Source of the DNA: Prevotellaceae bacterium
GTDB taxonomy: Bacteria > Bacteroidota > Bacteroidia > Bacteroidales > UBA932
NCBI GenBank assembly: GCA_031288885.1
Contig: JAITQP010000225.1
Location: 1-14,118 of the forward strand
Direction: 5' to 3'
Length of the DNA stretch: 14,118 bases
Shown: piece by piece, positions 1 through 5,936 of the stretch
Layout of the letters: the number at the start of each line of letters is the position of its first letter
Numbering within the stretch: the stretch's first letter is position 1
Notes under the pieces: generated by a model
Seen by the model: the letters and a program-made list of their open reading frames with translations, nothing else
Databases searched by the model: none
What the model was told of the DNA's origin: nothing
Program-made: the position numbers and the translations under genes

Positions 1-33
1 CGCATAAAACCATGCCGTGCATCGTACTAAGCA

Positions 34-91
34 CATAAAATATTCGGCTATAACCAAAAATTACTATCTTTGCATAAAAATATTCGGTTAT
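34..91 (+). repeat. Two direct repeats flanking the ATPase promoter
   Basis: The motif cataaaatattcggctat (34-51) recurs as cataaaaatattcggttat (73-91). The shared tattcgg cores start at 41 and 81, exactly 40 bp apart. The first copy covers the expected -33 promoter region. The second runs from the likely transcription start into the ATG of the ATPase gene. A shorter match (gcataaaa) lies at 2-9. Position and spacing suggest operator sites for a regulator, possibly the ATPase itself, but that is inference. Confidence 0.6.
43..72 (+). promoter_or_regulatory. Probable promoter of the DUF4143 ATPase gene
   Basis: TATCTTTG at 65-72 matches the Bacteroidetes -7 consensus TAnnTTTG. At the expected 19-nt spacing the -33 site reads TTC (43-45) rather than TTG, so the -33 match is imperfect. 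Transcription would start near 77-80, leaving a leader of only about 10-13 nt before the ATG at 90. No Shine-Dalgarno sequence is visible. Confidence 0.5.
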
Positions 92-1367
92 GGACGAAAA
101 TATTGCAACGCTGCAGAGGTATAATTTATGGGGCGCGAATACCTTTGATTGGGGCTATAGGCGAACCGCATATACGGATAAAATAGCAGCCTGTACGGGC
201 AACAGGCTCATCAAAGCGCTTGTGGGGCAACGGCGCTCCGGCAAAAGCTACATCCTGCGGCAGGTTGCCAAGCAGCTTATTGATAGCGGCGTGAAACCGG
301 AGAATACGCTGTTCATTAACCGCGAATTTACCGATTTTGATTTTTTGAAAACTTATCGGGAGCTGGACGAGCTGATAAAATCCTACAAAAGCGCGCTGAA
401 GCCTGTGGGTAAGATCTACGTTTTTATAGACGAGGTGCAGCTCATAGATGGCTGGGAAAAGACGGTCAACTCGTACGCTCAAGACTTCTCCGACAGCTAC
501 GAGCTGTTTATCAGCGGCTCCAACTCAAAGCTGCTGTCGGGCGAGTTGGCCACGTTGCTGTCAGGCAGATATGTTTGCTTTGAGATTTTTCCGTTCAGCT
601 ACGCCGAATATACCGGTATCACGCAAAAAGCAAGGGGACGTCAGAGCTACATGGAGTATCTGGGCAGCGGCGGGCTGCCGGAGCTGCTTATGCTATCCGG
701 ACATGAGCTTAAACGCAGCTACATGTCCGCCATAAAGGATACGGTGCTGCTGCGCGATATTATCCAGCGCTACCAGATACGCGACCCGAAGCTCCTCGAA
801 GACCTTTTTGCTTTTTTTGTAACCAACGCCTCAAACCTCGTGTCCGTCAACAACATCGTCAGCTACTTCAAAAGCCATGGCCGTAAAACCAGCTACGACG
901 CCGTAGCTTCTTACATTGGGTATATTGAGGATACATTTCTTGTCCACCGCTGCAACCGATACGATATTAAGGGTAAAGCTACGCTGTCGGGCAACTCCAA
1001 GTTCTACATCAACGATTTAGCCTACAAGAATTATCTTTACTCGGGCTACGGGCATGGTTTGGGCTATATGGTTGAAAATCTGGTCTATCTGGAGCTGCGT
1101 CGGGCAGGGTTTGACGTCTATGCAGGGAGCCTGCGAAGTAAGGAGGTGGATTTTGTTGCCCAAAAAGCCGACCGTGTCGTATACCTGCAAAGCGCCTATA
1201 TGCTTGCCGACGAAGCTACTGTAGCGCGAGAGTATTCTGCGCTTGAGGCCATTAATGACCACTTTGAAAAAATGGTAGTTTCACTTGACGAAATCACCAT
1301 GCCGCTAAGAGGGGGCATTAAACACGTACAGGCATGGGAGCTCGGTAATTTAATGATTAATGATTAG
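90..1367 (+). CDS. AAA family ATPase, AAA_14/DUF4143 type
   Basis: A 425-residue protein of the usual length for this family. The N-terminal half is a P-loop ATPase: Walker A GQRRSGKS at 46-53, Walker B IYVFIDE at 109-115, and a sensor-like SGSNS at 142-146. The C-terminal half fits DUF4143, which resembles PD-(D/E)XK nuclease folds: VENLVYLEL (328-336), the EVDFVA strand (E352, D354) and a following VVYLQ strand (363-367). These ATPases are common, often multicopy accessory genes in Bacteroidetes, and their cellular role is not established. They lack membrane segments and are expected in the cytoplasm. The gene stands alone, convergent with the zinc-ribbon gene. Its last five codons and stop are made from the 7-bp repeat array at 1350-1384. 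The ATG at 90 was chosen because a -7 box ends 17 bp upstream. The family call is firm; nuclease activity is unproven. Confidence 0.9.
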   Translation: MDENIATLQRYNLWGANTFDWGYRRTAYTDKIAACTGNRLIKALVGQRRSGKSYILRQVAKQLIDSGVKPENTLFINREFTDFDFLKTYRELDELIKSYKSALKPVGKIYVFIDEVQLIDGWEKTVNSYAQDFSDSYELFISGSNSKLLSGELATLLSGRYVCFEIFPFSYAEYTGITQKARGRQSYMEYLGSGGLPELLMLSGHELKRSYMSAIKDTVLLRDIIQRYQIRDPKLLEDLFAFFVTNASNLVSVNNIVSYFKSHGRKTSYDAVASYIGYIEDTFLVHRCNRYDIKGKATLSGNSKFYINDLAYKNYLYSGYGHGLGYMVENLVYLELRRAGFDVYAGSLRSKEVDFVAQKADRVVYLQSAYMLADEATVAREYSALEAINDHFEKMVVSLDEITMPLRGGIKHVQAWELGNLMIND

Positions 1368-1384
1368 TGATTAATGATTAATCG
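1350..1384 (+). repeat. Left array: five TTAATGA-type 7-bp units
   Basis: Five head-to-tail units read TTAATGA, TTAATGA, TTAGTGA, TTAATGA, TTAATCG. The array begins inside the ATPase gene and supplies its stop codon (TAG, 1365-1367). It is the inverted counterpart of the array at 1471-1505. Because 7 is not a multiple of 3, a perfect array contains stop codons in all six frames. Confidence 0.85.
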
Positions 1385-1418
1385 GGCAAAACCAGAGCAA
1401 AGCAGAGTTCGCAATGAC

Positions 1419-1452
1419 AAAAAAATAAGGGCGGGTTTGAAACCCGCCCTTA
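1419..1452 (-). terminator. Intrinsic terminator of the minus-strand five-gene unit
   Basis: TAAGGGCGGGTTT (1426-1438) and AAACCCGCCCTTA (1440-1452) are perfect 13-bp inverted repeats around a single G. Read on the minus strand the hairpin is followed by seven T residues (A-run at 1419-1425), a classical rho-independent terminator about 50 bp beyond the zinc-ribbon gene stop. No T-run follows on the plus strand, so it would serve the plus-strand ATPase gene poorly. The GC-rich palindrome resembles dispersed palindromic repeats I recall from other genomes. Confidence 0.85.
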
Positions 1453-1470
1453 CGCTGTCACGCCTTGCGC

Positions 1471-1505
1471 CATTAATCATTAACCATTAACCATTAATCA
1501 TTAAT
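1471..1505 (-). repeat. Right array: five CATTAAY 7-bp units, inverted to the left array
   Basis: Five head-to-tail units read CATTAAT, CATTAAC, CATTAAC, CATTAAT, CATTAAT. The reverse complement aligns with the array at 1350-1384 at most of 35 positions. The array runs into the TAA stop of the zinc-ribbon gene (1505-1507). The 86-bp spacer between the arrays holds the terminator palindrome and, at 1407-1419, gttcgcaatgaca, which resembles a dispersed TGTCATTGCGA-type repeat. Confidence 0.85.
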
Positions 1506-2269
1506 TAATTCCCCTCCATAGCGTCGGCGTCGATGAGGATACGGCCGCAGTATTCGCATACGATAATCTTTTTGCTCAGCTTAATGTCCACCTGCCGCTG
1601 CGGGGGGATCCGGTTGAAGCAGCCTCCGCAGGCGTCGCGGCGCACCGAAACTACCGCCAAGCCGTTGCGGGCGTTGGCGCGAATGCGCTGGTAGGCGCTG
1701 TATAGCCGCGATTCTATCTTATCCTTATACGCCTCTGAGCTCTTGCGAAGCTCATCCTCCTCGCGCTGGGTTTCGCTGGTGATTTCCTGCAGCTCTTTTT
1801 GCTTCGTTTCCAGCGCAATTTTTTTGTCGTTAAGTACGCTGGTGGTTTCCTCCACGAGGCGCTTTTTTTCCTTGGCCTGAAACGAAAACTCCTTAATTTT
1901 TTTCTCGCTCAGCTCAATTTCCAGCGTCTGAAATTCTATTTCCTTTGAGAGCGAATCAAACTCACGGTTGTTCCGCACGTTTTTTTGCTGCTCGCCGTAC
2001 TTCTTTATCAAGGCTTTCGACGTTTCAATATCGTTTTTTTTCTTCAGCACCATGCTTTCCATTTCGCGCGCCTCCGACTGATAATTTTTCACGCGCGTTT
2101 CAAGTCCTTCAATCTCATCTTCAAGGTCTTGCACCTCAAGCGGCAGCTCGCCGCGCAGGCGTATAATTTCATCAATTTTAGAATCGATAGATTGAAGTTC
2201 GTACAAGCATTTTAACTTATTTTCAATGGGCACATCAATAGTATCCGTTGCTGCCTTAGTTTTTGCCAT
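1505..2269 (-). CDS. Coiled-coil protein with C-terminal C4 zinc ribbon (zf-RING_7 family)
   Basis: A 254-residue, highly charged protein. Residues about 20-190 are rich in E, K, Q and L with heptad character, indicating a long helical coiled-coil hairpin. The C-terminus carries a zinc ribbon: CGGC (C214, C217) and CEYC (C238, C241), within the family signature DACGGC...IPPQ...IIVCEYCGRIL. This is the PF02591-type protein found throughout Bacteroidetes. A nucleic-acid or protein-binding scaffold role has been proposed for relatives, but none can be assigned here. No signal peptide or membrane segment is seen, so it is cytoplasmic. It is the last gene of a minus-strand unit, 59 bp after the Nif3-like gene with no promoter box in the gap, and is followed by a strong terminator. 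The length is normal. The start ATG (2267-2269) gives the usual family N-terminus. Confidence 0.9.
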   Translation of the reverse strand: MAKTKAATDTIDVPIENKLKCLYELQSIDSKIDEIIRLRGELPLEVQDLEDEIEGLETRVKNYQSEAREMESMVLKKKNDIETSKALIKKYGEQQKNVRNNREFDSLSKEIEFQTLEIELSEKKIKEFSFQAKEKKRLVEETTSVLNDKKIALETKQKELQEITSETQREEDELRKSSEAYKDKIESRLYSAYQRIRANARNGLAVVSVRRDACGGCFNRIPPQRQVDIKLSKKIIVCEYCGRILIDADAMEGN

Positions 2270-2328
2270 GGGATGGTACGTTTGTGTATTTATTAGTTGG
2301 GTTAAATTAGCGTTCGTAACTATCTAAT

Positions 2329-3420
2329 TTATAGATAGCTAATTTGATTGATGGCACACTTCACCAAATAGGGTGCAAAGGTAGGAAATTTTTTCGTGAT
2401 TACCTCATAAAAAATTTCAATTGCGAAAATTTCACTTTCGTAGTGTCCAACGTCAACCACGGTAATGCTTCCGTCTGCCTCCTGCAGCTGGTGGTACTTA
2501 AAATCTGCGCTCACAAAGGCGTCTGCGCCGCAGGCAATGGCCCTGCCGGTGAGGCTGCTGCCGCTACCGCCGCACACCGCAACCTTGCGAACGTCCTGCC
2601 TGCAGGAGGTTACGTACCGTACGCTCGGGGCGCTGAATGCTTGCTTTACGAACTGCAGAAAATCGCTTGTTCTGAGCGGCTTTTCCAGCTCGCCCACCAT
2701 GCCGAGCCCCACGCCGGCGTGCTCGTTGAGGAGCGGGTAGAGGTCGTAGGCCACCTCCTCGTAGGGGTGCACGGCGCGCATGGCGGCCACCACGCTGCCC
2801 ACCTGTGATTCGTGCGCTATCACCTCCACCTTTTCCTCGGGCTCGCGGTGCAGCTCGCCTTTTTTGCCGACAAACGGCGTAGCGCGCTCGCCCGCCAAAA
2901 AGGTGCCTGTGCCCTGCACGCTAAAGCTGCAGCTGCTGTACTGCCCAACACCGCCGGCGCCGGCGGCAAACATGCTCTGCCGCACCGCCTCGGCGTGCGC
3001 CGCCGGAGCGTAAACGGCTACCTTCACGAGCCGGTTGGCCGGCTGTAAAATGCTCCGGTTTTTTAGCGCCAAGCGGTCGCACATTTTTTCGCTCACGCCT
3101 CCCCGCACGCTGTCGAGGTTGGTGTGGGCGGCGTACAGCGCAACGTTGTGCGCAATGGCTTGCTGCACCACGCGCTCGGTGGCGGTGCTGCCCACAAGCC
3201 GCTTTAGCCCGCCAAAAATGGCGGGGTGGTGCGAAATGATGAGGTTGGCGTTGGCGTCGATGGCTTTTTGCAGCACGCGCTCGGTAACGTCGAGGCAAAG
3301 CACGGCGCCGGTTGCCTCGCGCTGCGGGTTGCCTACGCTCAGGCCGGAGTTGTCGTACCCCTCCTGATAGGCAACGGGGGCAAATTCCTCTATGGCGCCT
3401 ATGATTTGTGCAATGGTCAT
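2329..3420 (-). CDS. Nif3-like dinuclear metal centre protein (YbgI/YqfO type)
   Basis: A 363-residue protein, the length of the long Nif3 form that carries an inserted PII/CutA-like domain. The metal-binding residues are visible: ISHHP (H64, H65), HTNLD (H99, D103) and DVGHYESE (H326, E330). The two Nif3 halves (about 1-125 and 240-363) flank the insert (about 130-235), which includes the HPYEEVAYD motif at 218-226. Relatives form hexameric rings with two metal ions per subunit. They are often annotated as GTP cyclohydrolase I type 2, but the physiological substrate is uncertain and I would not use that name as a function. The gene starts 23 bp after the MerR-type gene and ends 59 bp before the zinc-ribbon gene, so co-transcription is likely. 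Nif3 next to a zinc-ribbon protein is an arrangement I recall as common in this phylum. Confidence 0.93.
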   Translation of the reverse strand: MTIAQIIGAIEEFAPVAYQEGYDNSGLSVGNPQREATGAVLCLDVTERVLQKAIDANANLIISHHPAIFGGLKRLVGSTATERVVQQAIAHNVALYAAHTNLDSVRGGVSEKMCDRLALKNRSILQPANRLVKVAVYAPAAHAEAVRQSMFAAGAGGVGQYSSCSFSVQGTGTFLAGERATPFVGKKGELHREPEEKVEVIAHESQVGSVVAAMRAVHPYEEVAYDLYPLLNEHAGVGLGMVGELEKPLRTSDFLQFVKQAFSAPSVRYVTSCRQDVRKVAVCGGSGSSLTGRAIACGADAFVSADFKYHQLQEADGSITVVDVGHYESEIFAIEIFYEVITKKFPTFAPYLVKCAINQISYL

Positions 3421-3443
3421 AGCGTAAATTTTTGACGCTGAGG

Positions 3444-3779
3444 CTACAGCGTGCTTTTCACCTCCAGCAGCATCTCCTTGATGTTTTCCAGAGATTTTAC
3501 TATTTCGAGGTTTACCTCCTCGGTGGTCAACTTGGTTTTCAGCCGCTTGCGCGCGCCGTCAAGGGTTAAGCCTTCCTCCTTTACCAAGTGGAAAATGATG
3601 CGGAAGTTGTCCACATCCTTTTGCGTGAACAGGCGGTTGCCTCGCTTATTCTTGCTCGGCTTGATGATATCAAACTCTCGCTCCCAAAACCGGATGAGCG
3701 AGGTGTTTACCTCAAACATACTGGCAACTTCGCCGATGGAGAAGTAAATTTTTTCAATTTTGGGCTGTTTGTATGGCAT
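3444..3779 (-). CDS. MerR-type winged-helix transcriptional regulator, short form
   Basis: A 111-residue protein from the ATG at 3777-3779. An in-frame ATG eight codons upstream (to 3803) exists, but the N-terminus MPYKQPKIEKIYFSIGEVA matches the usual start of this Bacteroidetes family. The helix-turn-helix covers about residues 12-35 (FSIGEVASMFEV...SLIRFWEREF), followed by the wing NKRGNRLFT (44-52). The tail (88-111) is a short amphipathic helix rather than an effector domain, so no metal or drug-binding site is seen. It is predicted to be a cytoplasmic DNA-binding protein, possibly a dimer. It lies between the downstream M23 peptidase (37 bp gap) and the Nif3-like gene (23 bp gap), inside a tight unit. 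Its targets are unknown; control of its own unit is only a possibility. Confidence 0.9.
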   Translation of the reverse strand: MPYKQPKIEKIYFSIGEVASMFEVNTSLIRFWEREFDIIKPSKNKRGNRLFTQKDVDNFRIIFHLVKEEGLTLDGARKRLKTKLTTEEVNLEIVKSLENIKEMLLEVKSTL

Positions 3780-3816
3780 AATATTTCGGATTTCAGGTTT
3801 CACATCTCAGCATTAA

Positions 3817-4770
3817 TCAGTCGAATGATTGCCCTTTGCTCGCCGCAAGGTGCATAAGCAGCTGGTAATCTTCGGGCGTAATGTCCTTAAAAAAGTAGTG
3901 CATGGGGTTAACCGCGTGGCCGTCTTTATGCACCTCGTAGTGCAGGTGTGGCGCAATGGAGCGACCGCTGTTGCCAAGCAAGCCTATCACATCCCCCCGC
4001 TTTACCCGCGCCCCCTGCGACACGTTTGCCTTGAGCAGGTGGGCGTAAACGGTGCGGTAGCTGTTGCTGTGCTTCAGCGTAACGGTAATTCCGGTGGTGC
4101 GCAGGTTGTTGTGCACCGACTCCACCACCGCCTTTCCCGTAGCGTAAACGTCTGTGCCCAGCGGCGCGGCAAAATCTACCCCGCTGTGCATTTTGTCCAG
4201 CTTATAAAACGGATGTATGCGCATCCCGTAGGTTGCCACTATGCGCCGCAAGTCGTTGTTGCTTATCGGCTGGGAGGCCGGCATGAGCTGCAGCAAGGGG
4301 TCGCCCTGCGCCTGCGCCACAAGGCCTCTGAGCCGCACGGTTTGCTCGCCGATGATGGTGTCCAGCCGGTCAATCCCGCTTTTGGTTTGCTGCGTGAGCG
4401 TAATGTTATCCACATGCTCAATGGCCGCTGCGCGGAGCCTCCCCCTCGCAGCGCTGATGTCGGGGGATTCGGTTTCAAAAATGTGGCGGTAAATATCGGC
4501 GTCCCGCTGCTTGAGGTAGTCCACCATGTTGTGCACCTGCTCGTGCTGCCTAATGAGGCCTTGGTAGGCGTCGGAAAGCGTGTGGTTGACTTCGGCTAAG
4601 CGCTGCTCCTTGGGCGTGCTGAAGAATTGGGCAAAAAGCGCATAGTAGCCAACCAAAAACAGCGCCCCAACAAGCAGCCAGAACGCTACCTGCCGTACAA
4701 CCTCCAGCACGGTGGAGCGAACTTCGTCGAAATCGAGCGTTTCGTGGTTGAACTTAAACTTTTTTGGCAT
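3817..4770 (-). CDS. Membrane-anchored M23 (LytM) peptidase, second of a tandem pair
   Basis: A 317-residue protein with a short cytoplasmic N-terminus, one membrane segment (about 29-50), a charged helical region (about 55-150) and a C-terminal LytM domain (about 175-292). The zinc and catalytic residues are intact: H195 and D199 (HSGVD), H244 (YAH) and H275/H277 (PHLHYEV). It is therefore probably an active endopeptidase that cuts peptidoglycan peptide bridges in the periplasm, although many such proteins act with partners. It has the same layout as the gene just upstream (29 bp gap), including the N-terminal FxFNxxTL motif, which points to an old tandem duplication. It leads into the MerR-type gene 37 bp downstream. 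No lipobox or cleavable signal peptide is seen, so the N-terminus should stay in the inner membrane. Confidence 0.92.
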   Translation of the reverse strand: MPKKFKFNHETLDFDEVRSTVLEVVRQVAFWLLVGALFLVGYYALFAQFFSTPKEQRLAEVNHTLSDAYQGLIRQHEQVHNMVDYLKQRDADIYRHIFETESPDISAARGRLRAAAIEHVDNITLTQQTKSGIDRLDTIIGEQTVRLRGLVAQAQGDPLLQLMPASQPISNNDLRRIVATYGMRIHPFYKLDKMHSGVDFAAPLGTDVYATGKAVVESVHNNLRTTGITVTLKHSNSYRTVYAHLLKANVSQGARVKRGDVIGLLGNSGRSIAPHLHYEVHKDGHAVNPMHYFFKDITPEDYQLLMHLAASKGQSFD

Positions 4771-4799
4771 ACAATTCGCAATTTTTAGCTCGCGCGGAG

Positions 4800-5783
4800 T
4801 TAGTACTCCATCGCCGGCGCGTCGGCCTCCTCCTTCAGCGCCTTGATGATTTTGTTGTACTCCTCCTCGCTAATATCGGTGGTGAAAAAGTTAATCGGGT
4901 TAACATCCTGCTTTTTAAACAGCACCTCGTAGTGCAGGTGTGGCCCCGTGGATCTTCCTCCGGTGTTGCCCAGCAGCCCAATCAGCTGCCCGCGCGTAAC
5001 TTTTTCGCCCTTCTGGACTTTGATGTCGGAGAGGTGCGCGTAGCGCGTCTGGTAGCCAAATCCGTGGTCAATGAGCACCATGTTGCCGTATCCTCCCCTG
5101 TTAAACTCCGCCTTTTCCACCTTTCCGCTGCCGGCGGCGTATATGGGCGTCCCTATGGGGCCCGCAAAGTCAAGCCCATGGTGAAAAGTTTGAACCTTGA
5201 AAAACGGGTCGGGGCGCCAGCCGTAGCTGCTGGAGAAGCGCACCTTGGGGTTTGAGATGTTGATAGGCTGGATGGACGGGATACAGAAAATCATCTCCTC
5301 CTTATCGCGCACATATTCGATAATTTCATCAAACGATTTGGACTGTATGTACACCTTTTTCATAATCTTATCCATCAGTATCAGCGCCTTAGCCGCCCGC
5401 TCCGTTTGCGCATTCGCCAGCAGCTTTTCGTAAGATTTTACGCCGCCCATGCCCGCTTCGCGCACCGATAGCGGAATGGGGTCTGCCTCAAAAATGGAGC
5501 GATACACCTTGTTGTCGCGGTGCATCAGCTCGTTTAGCTCGTCGTCCGTTTGGCGAAAGCGGTTCAGCAGGAAATCGTACTTCATTTGCAGCTCCTCGTT
5601 CCGCTGCTTGATGAGGGCGGCGCGGGGCGTTTCAAAGAAGTGCGAAAAAACGTAAATGGCTATCGTGGACAAGGTACAGGCAAGCGCAATGCTCAGCGCA
5701 ATACGATAAATGCGCACCTTGAAAGGAATACCCAAAATTTCGTATGACAGCGTATGCGGGTTAAACGTGTAATGTTTTGCCAT
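4800..5783 (-). CDS. Membrane-anchored M23 (LytM) peptidase, first of a tandem pair
   Basis: A 327-residue protein, first gene of the minus-strand unit. It has an N-terminal motif YTFNPHTLSYE (5-15), one membrane segment (about 26-48), a helical stalk (about 55-165) and a LytM domain (about 180-300). Active-site residues are present: H201 and D205 (HHGLD), H250 (YAH) and H282/H284 (PHLHYEV). The expected role is peptidoglycan hydrolysis in the periplasm from an inner-membrane anchor. A promoter with both -33 and -7 elements lies 32-63 bp upstream, and the next gene, a paralogue, begins 29 bp downstream. The two LytM domains are similar, but the stalks have diverged, so the proteins may have different partners or positions in the cell. 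The start at 5781-5783 gives the conserved N-terminus seen in both paralogues. Confidence 0.93.
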   Translation of the reverse strand: MAKHYTFNPHTLSYEILGIPFKVRIYRIALSIALACTLSTIAIYVFSHFFETPRAALIKQRNEELQMKYDFLLNRFRQTDDELNELMHRDNKVYRSIFEADPIPLSVREAGMGGVKSYEKLLANAQTERAAKALILMDKIMKKVYIQSKSFDEIIEYVRDKEEMIFCIPSIQPINISNPKVRFSSSYGWRPDPFFKVQTFHHGLDFAGPIGTPIYAAGSGKVEKAEFNRGGYGNMVLIDHGFGYQTRYAHLSDIKVQKGEKVTRGQLIGLLGNTGGRSTGPHLHYEVLFKKQDVNPINFFTTDISEEEYNKIIKALKEEADAPAMEY

Positions 5784-5814
5784 AGGCGCAAATTGTCAGA
5801 AACAATAAAACTTA

Positions 5815-5846
5815 CAAATATAGCTCATAGAAAGCTAAATTCCAAA
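5815..5846 (-). promoter_or_regulatory. Promoter of the M23-M23-merR-nif3-zinc-ribbon unit
   Basis: On the minus strand TTG (5843-5845) is followed after 20 nt by TATATTTG (5815-5822), close to the Bacteroidetes pattern TTG-N19-TAnnTTTG. The predicted transcription start is near 5808, giving a leader of about 25 nt before the ATG at 5783. This is the best-formed promoter in the window. The rest of the 5784-5936 gap shows only a weak AT-rich inverted repeat (5864-5881). Confidence 0.6.
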
Positions 5847-5936
5847 TTTCTGCAAATGCTTAACTATTAAATTATTAATAGCTTACGCCTCACGATGTTG
5901 AAGGCTTTCGGGGGGTAAAATGTGCTTTGGAGGCAG

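Noticed and set aside
2320..2338. Inverted repeat CTATCTA/TAGATAG at the end of the Nif3-like gene
   Set aside because: Only 7 AT-rich base pairs and no adjoining T-run; too weak for a terminator, and the operon appears to continue.
3829..4599. Long plus-strand frame (256 codons) opposite the first-described M23 gene
   Set aside because: The minus strand encodes an intact LytM protein with all active-site residues; the plus-strand product resembles nothing.
5864..5881. Inverted repeat CTATTAA/TTAATAG after murF
   Set aside because: AT-only weak stem without a clear T-run; likely chance in an AT-rich gap.
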